A stretch of DNA of 64,000 bases from Artemia franciscana. Lineage: Eukaryota; Arthropoda; Branchiopoda; Anostraca; Artemiidae. The translations under genes were made by a program, and so were the position numbers. The notes beneath the pieces were generated by a model. The model was not told the DNA's origin and ran no database searches. It worked only from the letters and a program-made list of their open reading frames with translations. Positions 48,819 through 61,955 of this stretch are shown here, piece after piece (positions within the stretch are counted from its first letter, which is position 1; the number at the start of each line of letters is the position of its first letter). The stretch is taken from NCBI RefSeq assembly GCF_032884065.1, contig NC_088868.1, positions 5,335,647 through 5,399,646 on the forward strand, given 5' to 3'.

Positions 48819-48961
48819 CTTGAAAGAAGATTTCTCAGAATCCTTGGAACTGGTTTTAGAGCATCAATAGTTAAATATCTTCTATCTATAGGACAAGTTT
48901 GGTTTCTAGTTAGCCATTCAGTAATACAGCTATTACAAAACGCATGTTCACATGTTGGAGC
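48819..48961 (-). CDS. RNF41: RNF41 coding exon 2 (rest of RING)
   Basis: Encodes residues 31-77 plus two bases of codon 78. The peptide runs from APTCEHAFCNSCITEWL to PVPRILRNLLS. It supplies RING ligands C34, H36, C39, C42 and C53, and D56 in TCPIDRR; the aspartate at the eighth position is characteristic of NRDP1 (C3HC3D). The acceptor is ATTCAAG and the donor GTATTT, leaving phase 2, which the next exon's first base completes to an Arg codon. Exon length 143 nt. Confidence 0.94.
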
Positions 48962-49193
48962 CTTGAATGTAAATATAAAAATTATACACAGTTATATCCA
49001 TGAACACAAAATTAAAATAAAGTAAATACATACAGATGTCTAGCAACAATAAAAAAAACTATTTAAAAGTACATGCTGAACCCCAGCACTCAAAATCTGA
49101 CTAGCATTACTCCAATTTAAACTTATATAGGTAGAAAACATCTGTCGGGTTATGAATAGAAAAAAGTAGTCAATAATATTTCTGGAACATATT

Positions 49194-49980
49194 ATGGTTG
49201 ACTGTGTTTTCAGATCTGGACTCTGAACTGTTCGATCTGGACTTCGCGGACGACGTTGTCCTTCTTGAAGAGTCTAAAGAACGGTTGCAGCAGCTACTTG
49301 ACACTATTACCGAGAATGCAGAGAATGTCAGGCTAAAGATAAACATTGACAAATCAAAGAGCATGGCCATCACAACCTCGCCACTTGTTCTCCATTGCAA
49401 AAACAAGGATCTAGAACAAGTTCAGGAGTCCAAGTACCTGGGTAGCTGGATTGATTGTGATGGAGAGATCTCGACCGGGATTAAACATAGAATTGGACAA
49501 GCTACAGGTGCCTTCAATAGATTGAAGCCTATTTGGAGAAGTAATGAATATTCAATGCGACTGAAGCTTCGACTCTTCAACAGCAATGTACTCTCAATTC
49601 TCCTTTACACAAGTGAATGTTAGAAAATAAACATCCAACTTGAAAAAAGGATCCTTGCATTTGGAAATATGAGCCTCAGAAGAATGTTGAATACAAGCTG
49701 GTAACAAAAAATTACAAATGCAGAAATACGCAGAAAAACAGGTCAACCTCCAGTCATTGAGTTGCTGAAAAGAAGGCGATGGGCATACCTGGGACACGTT
49801 CTTCGTATGGAAGAGAGCCGCCTTCCTTGAGCAACCTATGAATGGAAGCCAGACGGTAGAAAAAAGAGAGGCCACCCCAAACATACATTGAGACAAACAT
49901 ATGACCAAGATCTGAGAATGGCCGGCACCTATATCATGTGCGCCAACGATGGCTCTGGAGGAACTAAGGTGTAAGGAAGG
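49194..49980 (+). pseudogene. LINE RT C-terminal half
   Basis: LFDLDFADDVVLLEESKERL (FADD box), VRLKINIDKSKSMAIT, SKYLGSWIDCDGEIS, then after a stop at 49621 RRWAYLGHVLRMEESRLP and GRKKRGHPKHTLRQTYDQD. The N-terminal RT is absent. The type differs from the 36.7-kb LINE. Confidence 0.85.
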
Positions 49981-50310
49981 TGTTTTCTGATATGTGAAGG
50001 TTAATGTGTTTTGGATCACAAGAATAGGAGAAGATATGGTTAATGACAGCACTGGTGGGTTGGTAGAAGGCCAAAGGGTTATGAACAAGAAGTAAAAGGA
50101 CTTATGTGTTTGATAAGAGATAAATATGAAGCTATAAAAGAAATAAATATGAAGAAATAAATATGAAACTAATGCAACAAAAGAGTAGAAACGTTCAATT
50201 TTCCAATCACCAATCCTGACATATGCACAGGTAACTAATGTAACCAGTATCCTCTCCCTCTTTTGAAGCCATATATCTGGCCTTAAATTATGCATCTATG
50301 CCTTCGAAAC

Positions 50311-50535
50311 CAGAAATTACTTTGTATATGAAAGGGGCTGCTTCCTCATCAACGCCCCGCTCTTTACGCTAAAGTTTTTTTTTACTGTTTTAAAAAGTAG
50401 AGTTAAGAGAAAGAATCAAATTTTAGCATAAAGAGCAGGCGTTGATGAGGAGCAGCCCCTTTCATATACGAAGTAATTTCTGTTCGTTTTAAGTTTGAAT
50501 GCCACTCCTTACTTTCTGTTAAAAAAGCTTGTTTT
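50311..50535. repeat. Foldback family hairpin copy
   Basis: Arms AGAAATTACTTTGTATATGA and TCATATACGAAGTAATTTCT with CGCTCTTTACGCTAAAG inside; loop near 50390. Continues into the family's TTTTAAGTTTGAATGCCACT segment. Confidence 0.85.
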
Positions 50536-50549
50536 TTTTTATTTAATAG

Positions 50550-50558
50550 CATATATAT

Positions 50559-50636
<78 letters not shown>
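50550..50636. repeat. (AT)n microsatellite
   Basis: About 43 AT units with one AAAT interruption near 50570. Confidence 0.97.
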
Positions 50637-50638
<2 letters not shown>

Positions 50639-50639
50639 G

Positions 50640-52020
50640 GGCGTGACATTTGTTGAGAAGATTTTGGAAATTCTTCAAGACTGGTTATGCTGCATGTGGG
50701 TGTGAAACAAGGATGTACTTTATCTCCTAAGCTTTTCTCCTTGTTTGTTAGTGATTTAGATAGTTTTATGAAAATTAATGGAGCTCCTTATGTATCTTTG
50801 GTTGGTTCAGGATATCATGTATGTTATTTTCAGATGACATAGTTCTAGTGGCAGATAGTAGAGATTATCTTCAGAAGCAATTAGAGCAATAAAAATAGAT
50901 TAAATAAAAATAAAATTAATAAAATTGCTCTAATAAAATTAGAGCAATAGCAATTAGTAATAAAAAATTACTTAGAAAAGAAGGATTTTAGAGTTGAATG
51001 CTAAGAATCAGTAGTATTAGTATTTAGGAGCAAAGGGAATGTTGATTCTGGGGATGACTTTAATTTTGGAGGAATTATGTTAGAGGTTAAAGAAGACTTT
51101 GTTTATATGGGTGTTAAGTTTAGTGCATTAAGGGGGATGTCTAGGAATATAGAAGATTATAATTTATGGGGTAATAAGCTAATAAATATGCTTTTGATCA
51201 GGTAAGTAATGTAATTTAGGTCAGCTAGCTGACTTGAGGATCCAGAGGAGTTTTCCAGACAAAAATAGCTTCTAGTCTACATTGGGGTTCTGAGGTTTGG
51301 GGTTTTTCTAAAGCAGCTAAGCTAGAAGTAGTTCAGCTAAGATATTTTAAGAGAATTTTAGGGTTGAAGGATTCATTTAGTTCAGTGGTACTGACAGGCG
51401 ATTTGAGGCTTTTCACTTTAAGGAGTATTAGATTGGTTAGAATGGTGAATTTCTGAGAGACAATAATGAGGCTAACTAGAGTGTGGCTTCTTTGGAGACC
51501 TTGAATGACAGTAGACGTGATTCATGGCCAAGAAAATACTGGACCTTTGTGGCCACCCAGAGATATGGAATGAAGGAAAGGGCCCAATGGATGAAAGCGT
51601 GTCAGTATGGAAAGAGGTCCAGCAAACACTAAACAACCAATAAAAACAAGCATGGCAAGCTCACAAGGACCAATCTATGTCTTTGAGGTTTTTGAGGTAA
51701 ATTTGGGTTGAATGAAGAGGATTTGGAAAATATATTGTTGGTAAGAGGGGTTAGTTTGGATTTAGGTGAGAGAAGAAAATTTTTAGGAAAGTTTAGGCTG
51801 GTGACTGGCTCCTATTTTTGCCCTATGTGTGAATGAGAATTTATTTCGTTTTGTATCCGAGTATGAAGAGCTGTATGAGTAGCGGAATGAATGTTTTGGA
51901 CAAGCGTTTGGGAGTGAACGCTGGTAAGTTGACCAGATAGCTGAGAAGAACCCATGTGCTACAACCCATGTTAAACAGTTATGTAAGTTTCTTCTTTGGT
52001 CAAATTGTTGAGCCTTGGTG
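50640..52020 (+). pseudogene. Degenerate LINE related to the 36.7-kb copy
   Basis: HVGVKQGCTLSPKLFSLFVS, an eroded RT box, WGSEVWGFSKAAKLEVVQLR, LGLKDSFSSVVLTGDLRLFT and a remnant GSYFCPMC of the C-terminal zinc motif follow the order of the LINE at 36721-38556. Many stops. Confidence 0.8.
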
Positions 52021-52730
52021 TGTTTCTTTTTTTGTTTTTTTGTTCTTCTTTTTCTTTTTTTGACTCATATTATCTAAAGTTACTTTTTGTTCTTGAGCTT
52101 TTATTTCCAATTAGTTTCGTCTAAAGTGGGCACTCAAAGACTTTTCAACCATTGTTGATTTAAATGATCATTTAGCATACTAAAAAAAAAGAAGACAAAT
52201 CAAGTGGATAGTTGATCTTGATTCTAGCTAAGTAATGTAAAACATGCTAAATTAAAATAAAATTCTAGTTAATGGACTTTTTATATTCTTGGAAACTGCC
52301 CCTGTTAAGTGAACAAGACTCCCAGGGATAAATCTAGGCATAAAATAAAACCCCAAAAGGTGTTAGCAAGCTATTGTTCCTACTTGTCCCTTATCACTAG
52401 GGGGTTTAAAGATTATGGAGATGACAGGTAAAAATTTTGAAAAAAAATGTTTCAGCTTAATTTTGACATTACACTCTATGTTTGCCTGTAATATTTTTTA
52501 ATAATATTTTAAATCTAAAAAAAAAGATTTTCGAATTTTTAAAACCTTGGCCTATAAATTGTAACTGACCCCAAGTAGGGGCAGAATCATAATTTAGTGA
52601 CCCTCCTAAAGGAAATATTAATAAATAAAAGAGCATTGCCATTAGATTCCTTATTGTATAGTTGTTCTAAATATCATATTGTTTTTCTGACAATAGACTT
52701 CCCCCCCTCTTTCTGATGGTCCTGGATATA

Positions 52731-53037
52731 AAAGGATACGGCGTTAGACTTTACAGTCCGTACCGGCGGTGCTGATCTCCGTTTCTTGGCCCTTCAGCCA
52801 GGAAGTGCAATGGGGGGCTGGGGGCCAGCCATCCTTTGCTTTGGCACACCCTTCCTGTTTACCTTCCCCAGATTTCTCCAGGTACCCATTTAGAGCTGGG
52901 TCGACACTGGCTAAGCTTACAGAGTCACGCCACTGACCCTCGTCCCAAACTGAAGAATTGGGTGCACTGGGATTCGAACCCGCGTCCTCTCAGACAAGAG
53001 ATCCGAATCCAGCGCACCAACCCATCCAGCCAGGACG
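52731..53037 (-). mobile_element. tRNA-derived SINE, copy 2
   Basis: Inverse of 3188-3513 at about 85-90% by eye: head with GGTTGGTGCGCTGGATTCGG and GGTTCGAATCCCAGTG, body, tail TATCCTTT. TATCCTTT also occurs just outside the 5' end (53041-53048 inverse), a possible TSD. Confidence 0.88.
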
Positions 53038-54366
53038 TGAAAGGATAAATAAATAAGTAAAAGAAAAACACTAAAACAATGCCATTCTTTTGTAGAATAT
53101 GCACCATAATTCTATTAACTGGATTACCAGGTTTTTTCCATTGTTATTGATATTTTTGGTCATTTCAATCAATATTTTTATCCAATATTGTGAATGAATT
53201 GTTCATGTAAATCTGAATTGGCATAAGTCTTGAATGCAAGAAAAGTATAAAGACAGTATACAGAACCATAATATTCATGGCATTTGTAAAAAGTGTTTTA
53301 CTTAGTTCTAGGCGTTTACCCCCCCCCCCCAGAAGATCCCCCTTATTTTCCACTCTCCAGTGGAAAATAAGGCTTTTCAAATTTGAGAATTTTATAAGAC
53401 TTTTGTTTTGTTTTTATTTTCCATAGGGGGAAGGAATTTTGATACTTATGTATTATACACTAGTCACTCAAATTTACGCTTTGTAAAACTCAAGAAAAAA
53501 CTGGTTTCTTTGTTCATTTCCTTCAGCTTAGCAAGAGACAAGACAAAGAGAAGTGACAGAATAGATGGGAAATATATTATTTGAGCTATATATTTGCACA
53601 TAAGGGACAGTTTGCTTTAAAAAAAAAACTAAAATAAAATTCTCTAATTTGGAAAGCAAAAATCAAATTTCAGTATTTTCTGCTGGGGGTAAATGCTGGG
53701 GGGAGGGTGTAAACACTGGTCACCATTTTACTCAGTGCCTTTAAGACGAGTGTCATGATTTTGTCTCTGTGCATTCTGATGTATTTCATTACTTCCATAA
53801 TGTGTTAAAACTAAGGAATTTATTTTTTATTCTAATAACAGTCAATACCTAGGGGTCCAATTCTTGTTTGTTGTATTTTTTTTTATTTTCCATTTGTAAC
53901 AAAATAAGCCTATGCTCTACTCTGTTCTTTTTTTGTTTTTTTAAACAGGAGAACTGGATGAAAAAGAAGACACAAAAAAAATTTTGTGTCATGATAAAAA
54001 GAATTTGTGAAGACAAAAAAAAAATCACAATTGAATTTCAAAAAATTCAAATCAGCAGAGGAATATATTGTTGAGTCATGTTTTGGATCATTGTGGGGAG
54101 GGATGGACTGTACTGTATGGAAGATGACCTTGATATTTGGAAAGAACTTAACCATGGTGTTTATAGGTGATTCTTTTAGTTTTAGAGGAGCTGCTAAAGT
54201 GACGTTTTACCAAGGTATGAGGCTCAAAACACTTTTTATACTTTATTTGCAAACTAGGGTAAAACCCTCAGAACTCAGACAGTGCATAATCTTGGATATG
54301 ATGTGTTTAGATTTAAACATTTCAGTTTGGCTGATGGACTACAATCTTAGAAAAATTTGTTCCTTG

Positions 54367-55911
54367 ACAACTACCTTAGACAAGAGTTACCCTTACTGCC
54401 TATTACTACCCTTACTTTACTACCCTTACTGCCTATTCAAATACAATCATTCTGCTGCACAATGCTTGTCTTAGATCAAATTTGTTCAGGATTCACTCTA
54501 TGATTAAGATACTTTGATCAAATTTTAAGATCCTATGTCCAAGATTGGGCAGCATTCCAAGATTAGACTCTACTATTGGCTAGCAGCTGCATTTAAAATA
54601 TCCAGCATTGTATTGTATGTGCATTTAAAATATCCAGCATTGACAACTACCTTAGACAAGAGTTACCCTTACTGCCTAGCCTAATCAAAAACAATTATTC
54701 TGCTGCAAAATGCTTGTCTTGACAAGCATTGACAAAATTTTTTTGAAATTTGCTTGTCATTGCTTGTCCAAAAAAATTTTAGACAAGCAAAATGCTTGTC
54801 AAAAATTTGTTCAGGATTCACTCTATGATTAAGATACTTTGATCAAATTTTAAGATCCTATGTCCAAGATTGGGCAGCATTCCAAGATTAGACTCTACTA
54901 TTCGCTAGCAGGTGCATTTAAAATATCCAGCATTGTATTGTATGTGCATTTAAAATATCCAGCATTGACCAACTACCTTAGACAAGAGTTACCCTTACTG
55001 CCTAGCCTAATCAAAAACAATCATTCTGCTGCAAAATGCTTGTCTTGACAAGCATTGACAAAATTTTTTTGAAATTTGCTTGTCATTGCTTGTCAAAAAA
55101 ATTTTTTGACAAGCAAAATGCTTGTCAAAAATTTGTTCAGGATTCACTCTATGATTAAGATACTTTGATCAAATTTTAAGATCCTATGTCCAAGATTGGG
55201 CAGCATTCCAAGATTAGACTCTACTATTCGCTAGCAGGTGCATTTAAAATATCCAGCATTGTATTGTATGTGCATTTAAAATATCCAGCATTGACAACTA
55301 CCGTAGACAAGAGTTACCCTTACTGCCTAGCCTAATCAAAAACAATCATTCTGCTGCAAAATGCTTGTCTTGACAAGCATTGACAAAAATTTTTTGAAAT
55401 TTGCTTGTCATTGCTTGTCAAAAAAAATTTTTGACAAGCAAAATGCTTGTCAAAAATTTGTTCAGGATTCATTCTATGATAAGATACTTTGATCAAATTT
55501 TAAGATCCTATGTCCAAGATTGGGCAGCATTCCAAGATTAGACTCTACTATTCGCTAGCAGGTGCATTTAAAATATCCAGCATTGTATTGTATGTGCATT
55601 TAAAATATCCAGCATTGACAACTACCTTAGAGAAGAGTTACCCTTACTGCCTAGCCTAATCAAAAACAATCATTCTGCTGCAAAATGCTTGTCTTGACAA
55701 GCATTGACAAAAATTTTTTGAAATTTGCTTGTCATTGCTTGTCAAAAAAAATTTTTGACAAGCAAAATGCTTGTCAAAAATTTGTTCAGGATTCACTCTA
55801 TGATTAAGATACTTTGATCTAATTTTAAGATCCTATGTCCAAGATTGGGCAGCATTCCAAGATTAGACTCTACTATTGGCTAGCAGCTGCATTTAAAATA
55901 TCCAGCATTGT
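54367..55911. repeat. 325-bp satellite with internal palindromes
   Basis: TCCTATGTCCAAGATTGGGC occurs at 54531, 54856, 55182, 55506 and 55831 (324-326 bp apart). From the second unit on there is a ~100-bp palindromic block of GCTTGTC/GACAAGC motifs; the first unit lacks it. Confidence 0.95.
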
Positions 55912-55919
55912 ATATGGCT

Positions 55920-56530
55920 AAAATATTCAAAATAATCACACAATTATTAAGAAAATCTAGACTGAATCAATGGTAAAACATTATAATTTCTAGTTGGTAA
56001 AATTGAAATTTTGCAGTGATTTAACTGCTAAAGTGGGGATTATGCTAGCTATCAGACTACTGGGTATCTTACCCCAGATCAATTTCTGAGGGTTTTATTT
56101 TTATTGCATAAGCATTGAAAAGCGTCTGTGCCCCTTGGTCAGGGAAGGGCTGCACATAGGTACATCAAAATACCTTCAAAAGGGATAATAAAAAACCTGG
56201 ATCTATTCCCAAAAGTTTAAGTAGCCTAAGGTTTGGAAATTCTTGAGCTTTTCTAGCCTTCCATTTCTATTCCTTGCTACCCAAGGATGCTGCAATGACT
56301 TAATGGTGCTGCATAAGGTAAAGGTTAAGATTAACAGCTCACCAGAATGAAACAAGTAACTTGCAGTTACTTTTGTAGCTTCATGAGCATAGCATAGGTA
56401 ATTAGCATAGCATAGGTTACTTCATGAGCTTAGGTAATTTTATATGTGAGTATTAATTGTATATTTATCTTTTATGATGTTTTAGTTTTATATATGTTGT
56501 TGTCATATTATTTTAGTTTAAGATTCCAGC
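55920..56530. other. Unassigned intron sequence
   Basis: No coding or repeat boundary recognised apart from short AGCATAGCATAGGTAATT repeats near 56385. Confidence 0.4.
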
Positions 56531-56539
56531 TTTTTTATA

Positions 56540-56720
56540 GAATAGAATAGAATATGATTTATTAGCTAAAATAGCACACAAGCTAGCATAAGCACATCAG
56601 AACAATTACAATGATAAAACAGATGTTAAGGGATAAACATAATTACAAAGTTAAATCAATTATTAAAATGCAAAACAAAATAGGGAACAAAAGAGTTTTT
56701 GTACCTCATGGTCAACATTT
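56540..56720 (-). repeat. Possible LINE 3' tail, minus strand
   Basis: On the minus strand it ends AGCTAATAAATCATATTCTA followed by (TTCTA)n, like the microsatellite tail of a non-LTR element. No coding part. Confidence 0.4.
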
Positions 56721-56756
56721 GCAACCTTAAAACAAATAAAAATTATTTTTTATAGC

Positions 56757-57180
56757 AACCTTAAAACAAATAGAAAGTATTCCACATATGAAAAAGATAG
56801 CCCCCTCCTAATTTTTTAAGTGCTTTTAAAAATGCTTCTTATTGTTCTCAATGAACACCCTGGTGTTTCAGGCGTTATTCTTAGAGAACTGGAAGGAAAA
56901 TCAAACTTTAGCATAAAGATCAGCATATTGAGAGGGAGCATACCACCTCATATATGTAAGAATTTCTGTTTGTTTTAATGTTGTTCCTTACTTTCAGTTA
57001 AAAAACATTTTTTAACTTAATCTCTGATCATTTTTTTAAATAATACCAGGAAATCCAGCTCCCCTCCAAGGAAAATTGCATACCCCCACAAAATTTGCCT
57101 TCATGGTGAGTTCCTCCAATATAAAATGTCCCCCTGCCTCCAGAAAAATTTACACCAATCAACACCTTTTTCACTGAGTT
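56757..57180. repeat. Foldback family, diverged copy
   Basis: Carries AACTTTAGCATAAAG, CTCATATATGTAAGAATTTC and TTTTAATGTTGTTCCTTACT. A further weak fragment lies at 57240-57420. Confidence 0.65.
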
Positions 57181-57609
57181 TTCCCACCAGAAAATTTCTT
57201 GTGGATGATTCTGCTTGAAAGGTTATTCTTAGCATAATTTAATTTAACAAAATATATTAATTTCTGATAGTTTTTCAGATCATGCTGAAAATTCCCCTCC
57301 ATAACAGAGAAATAAAAAGAACTACATATAGGAATTCTGGCAAATTTCCCCTGGAAAGTTCAACCCCTACAAATTCCCCTCACCACTTGGGAGTACCAAC
57401 TCAAGTCTTTCTTTTTCAGACAGAGCCATAATTTGATCAGATAATAAAAATTAACATTAACAAATAAGATATCCAAATTTGCATGTATCCAGACTTTGTG
57501 GAAACCCAGTAGATGATTCATTCCCCTCCCCCTCCTCTATATATCCATAAGCTATACACAATATGAACATAAAGTACAAATTGTATTGTTAGATTCTTTA
57601 TCTTATGCT

Positions 57610-59378
57610 CCTTTTCAACATAATAATTATAACCCTGAAAGTGCATCCTCTCCCCTAACATAGTACAGTTCCAACCAGGCTCTGAAATGAAAAAGGCCAA
57701 TGCCCTTTCTTGCCTGCACCTTTCTGATATTGATGAGAAACTAGAGACAGAGATAGTCATGTATGTATTAGATATCTAGACACCTACTAGTAAGCAATAA
57801 GAAAATTCCATGGATCCAGGAAGAAATTGCCAGAGAAAGTCAATTGAGGATTCTGTTGAAAACAGTCCACAAAGGTTGGCCAAAATGCAAGAAAATGTGA
57901 CTGACAGAGGCTTATGATGAGATTGGTCATATCCAAGGAATTACAGCAAGACATCTTGAAACAACTATATGTTGCACATCTTGGTATGGAAAAGACCATG
58001 CACAGCACTCAAATGCTGGTTTACTGGCCAGGCCTAAATGCAGACACAGAGCAGTATGTCCAGAGTTGCCCACATTGTGCCAGAAAATGTCATCAAACCA
58101 GAAAGAGCCTATGATCAATCATGAGATACCAATTCTTCCATGGCAAAAAGTTTCATCCAACCTATTCACATTGAACAATACTGACTATCTTGTGACTGTG
58201 ACTATAATAGCCACTTTTTGATGTGGACAAACTCAGCTCCACTACATCAAAGGCCATCATCTCTAAACTCAAATCCCACTTTGCAAGATATGACATCCTA
58301 TCTATACTAATGTCTGACAGTGGCCCTCTGTACTGCTCAGTTGAATTTCAAGAGTTTGCCAAAACTTGGGGATTTGCTCACAGGAGATCAAGCTCTACAT
58401 ATCCCCAGTCCAACAGTCTTGTGCCCAGACAGCTAAGAATCTCATGACAAAGGTCTCAGAAAATAGTGAAGACCCATGCTTAGGAGTCATTAAATCCAGG
58501 AGCACACCCATGGACAGACTAGCCTTACCATCCCAACTTCTAATGAGTAGTTAACTGAGGTCTTTTCTGTCATGTACCACTGGCCACTTAAAACAAAAAT
58601 TGGTCAGCAGTCATAAGTTCTTGGAGAAATGTATGGTTCTTCAGAGACAATAGAAGCATTGTCAAAACATGGTGTCAAGGTTGTTACCATCAGTAATGGT
58701 GGGAAAATCAAGTTTATGTGCAGAAAACTCTAGGTGGGATGTGGAGCACAGCAAGAGTAATTGCCCAATCCAAGTCTCTGCAGTCTTACATAGTCAAGAC
58801 AAAGGATGGATCTGTCATCAGATAAAACAAAATACATCTCCCAAACTGCCTTGGTAATGATTCTGGGACAAAAGAACTTAGTAGTCAAACTGTCATAGTT
58901 TTGACCCCATTTACTACTTCAAACAAGGCTGTTCTGCTTCAGAAATCACCTCCATGGCCAGTAAGTCCACTCTACAGATGTTCCTACACTGCTCTGCTCC
59001 TTGCAAATAGAACAGTTGGGGACAGAGACCACCCAATTGGAATCCTCAGTTCAGCATCATGAAACAGTATCTGGTTCCCAAGTTGGCACCAGAACACAGT
59101 TTGGAGGACTGATAGAGGCCACCAAAGAGATTGAACCTGTAAATAGTTATGTGTAGTGGAAAGTGAGCCTAGTGCCTTATTGTACTTTGTTAAGAAGAGT
59201 GTGAGAGTAGAATTGATTAGTGCATAACTGTTATGCACACCAAAAATACACACAAGAGAAGCAAGTCTAGCACCTTCTTGCAACATAAATAAATTTTAGT
59301 GATGCCCCTCTCTGCATCAGTATGGTGTGAAAATGACACAAACATGAGTCATGTCATTCATGGTTAAAAGAAGGGAGA
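57610..59378 (+). pseudogene. Ty3/Gypsy-type pol remnant (RNase H end and integrase)
   Basis: The first part reads VQFQPGSEMKKANALSCLHL, the end of RNase H. Then come KTVHKGWPKCKK, the zinc region (HLGMEKTMHSTQMLVYWPGL ... CPHC, an H2C2 finger) at 57914-58114, and the integrase core LSSTTSKAIISKLKSHFARY, SDSGPLYCSVEFQEFAKTWG and YPQSN (58223-58447). The typical motif is SDNGPQ; here SDSGP. Later QTAKNLMTKVSENSEDPCLG fits the integrase C-terminal part. Multiple stops and shifts; inactive. No RT or gag was seen upstream. Confidence 0.85.
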
Positions 59379-59600
59379 TGTAGTAATTGACCTTAGCCCA
59401 TATTATGATTCCTTTGCTTGTGCTCTAGTAGTAATTGCTTACTTGTAAAAGCCTGGGTTAAATAAACTCTTGAGATGGGTTAAGAGACTCTGGAACTCTT
59501 CAGAACTTCAGAAACTCTGGGTTACTTGAGATGGTTGTATAGCCTATGGTTAAGCCTATATGAGATTAATAGAGGGAGTTGGGATAAATTGTCAAAAAAG
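59379..59600 (+). other. Possible 3' LTR start after a polypurine tract
   Basis: AAGAAGGGAGA at 59368-59378 resembles a polypurine tract, and TGTAGTAATTGACC follows, a common Gypsy LTR start. The LTR end and the 5' partner were not found. Confidence 0.4.
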
Positions 59601-60250
59601 GAAGCAAAAACTAAATGAATATAAAATTAGTAATCTAAAAGTTTGTCTCTCTTAGCTGTAGCATGTCTCTTTCCTCCTGATTTTTTACTTCTAGATTCAA
59701 AGGTATAAGGAGAAAAAAGGCATAGGCTACTATTAAAAATTCATCAAGCATATAAAATTTGTCTATGCTATACTAAGGAGAGTAAGAATGAAGTTTGGTT
59801 GTATGTAGGCTATTAATGAATGATATAGGCTAGCCTAAGTAGCCTGAACATTTTATAATATTTTACAGTAGCTTCTTAAATTATGTTTTCTTTTTCTTCT
59901 GAGAGTGAAAAGTCTAAACTGGGTAAGGTCTAGATTAAGACTTCTTAAGAAGGAGACATACTTCAGCAAGATAGATGCATTGTTAAGTTACTAGCTTATA
60001 TTTATGCTCATTTTATGGTTTGATTTGCACTTTTGACAATTTTTCCTAAGCCCCCTCTAATAGTCTTATATAGCCTTAGGCTATGAAAGATAATAGCCTA
60101 ACTGATGGAAGCTGATTCATAAACTTCTGAAAACTGGAAGAAAATGAGGAAATGATTCACTGATAAGCTACTTTTTTAATATTATAAAGCAGTTATTTGA
60201 TCCTTTTTCTGTTAGTTTATTAATACAGCCTAGTGCTATATGAGACCATT

Positions 60251-61955
60251 AGAAGAGGTTGGGGTATTGTATCAGATTAATGTGTCTTGATTACTCAGGT
60301 CCCTGTGTTGGCCCTGCAGTGCATTACTGCAGCATGATTCTGTAACATATAGACCAGCCCCCTCCCCTCTATAAAATTCAGGACCAAATCCCTCATTCAC
60401 ATCCCCTTAGGAATCCTCAAATATAGGACCAAATCTCTCATCCATACTCTTCTAGGAACTCTTAAATTCAGGACTAAATTTCTCAGTCACACCCCTTTAG
60501 TAAATTTCAATTTGAAAAAGTTTTGAATAAAATCATTTAGAATTTAACAGTTGCTAAATTTAACAAGTCTACATAATCCTACGCAGTTGGACTACATGCA
60601 TTTAGATAAGTGAAAAGTTACTTAACAAGTCAAGTAACCAGTTATTCTGACCCCTGAGTTTTTCAACAGTCTGCATAGTCCAACGCGGTTGGATTACGTG
60701 CATTTAGATAAAAAAAATGTTACTCAACAAGTTAAGTAACCAGTTATTCTGACCTATGGGTTTTTCTCAAAACCAAAAGAGAAATCCTTGCCATAAGAAC
60801 AGCTTTTGGATGCGTGACTAGTCACATGATTAAATATTACCAATAGTAGTGGAGGTCAACTTCCGCAGGTCACCAAGCCTGTCCGGCAAGTGCGCGCGTT
60901 GGATATATGAGCCCAACACAAGGGCAAATGGTAGTCTGAAGGAAGGATTCGAATTGTCAAGATCAATTTTGCTCATGTTCACCTTTTCATGCAATAAGTC
61001 ATTGAAGCTGTTTTGTCAATAGTTGTATATTGTAAGTAAATAAACCTTATTGTATTTAATCATCTTTTGTCTATGTATTAGGGCATCAGGTACAGTTCCT
61101 CTAGCTTTCAGGTACGGTCCCAAGGGAATCTATATTTGTTTCAGGAGACCTCAAACAACACTGAGATGTTTCTGTCTCCCAGGTTACCGGGGATTCTATA
61201 CGAAGCCTTTTTATTTTATTAATAATTTAGCTCCCATATCCACATTAAGCTATTAAGACTTAGAAGTGTCCCAAGCAACTCAACGCAAACCCCCTTTAAG
61301 ATAAAATCACAACACAAGCTCATTAAAATATAAAACCACCCTATCTCTGGGTCCCATATTACCAAGCTAAGGTCAAGCCCACTGCACCACCACAGGACAG
61401 AGGTTGGGGAAGAATTGTCAAATTGCAATCCAAAACATAAAAATGAGCATAAATTTAGCAACATGAAAATGCATTTCTTTATGATCTAGCATACCTCCTT
61501 CTTAAGAAGACTTATTATTACCCTAGACTAAAAATCCAGTAAAATTCTAGTTAATTGACTTCTTGCTATCTTGGAAAGGGTTTAGGTTAGGAAAATGAAA
61601 CTTGAAGAGGTTGGGGTATTGTATCAGATTAATGTGTCTTGATTACTCAGGTCCCTGTGTTGGCCCTGCAGTGCATTACTGCAGCATGATTCCATCTCTG
61701 GGTCCTGTATTACCAAGCTAAGGTCAAACCCACTGCACCACCACAGGACAGAGGTTGGGGAAGAATTGTCAAATTGCAATCCAAAACATAAAAGTGAGCA
61801 TAAATTTAGCAACATGAAAATGCATTTCTTTATGAACTAGCATAGGCTACCTCCTTCTTAAGAGGACTTATTATTACCCTAGACAAAAATCCAGTAAAAT
61901 TCTAGTTAATTGACTTCTTGCTATCTTGGAAAGGGTTTAGGTTAGGAAAATGAAA
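60251..61955. repeat. Nested direct duplications
   Basis: An 88-bp segment (GGTATTGTATCAGATTAATG ... GCAGCATGATTC) occurs at 60251-60338 and 61606-61693. A ~260-bp segment (ATCTCTGGGTCC ... GTTTAGGTTAGGAAAATGAA) occurs at 61340-61600 and 61693-61955. The arrangement implies at least two duplication steps. Short minus-strand frames are by-products. Confidence 0.9.

Noticed and set aside
48807-49025. 72-aa plus-strand open frame
   Set aside because: Shadow of RNF41 exon 2 on the other strand.
49594-50295. 233-aa minus-strand open frame
   Set aside because: Opposite the LINE RT C-terminal pseudogene; low-complexity hydrophobic sequence without a motif.
59379-61050. Full 3' LTR of the Gypsy element
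   Set aside because: A plausible start was found but no matching end or second LTR, so only the start is reported.
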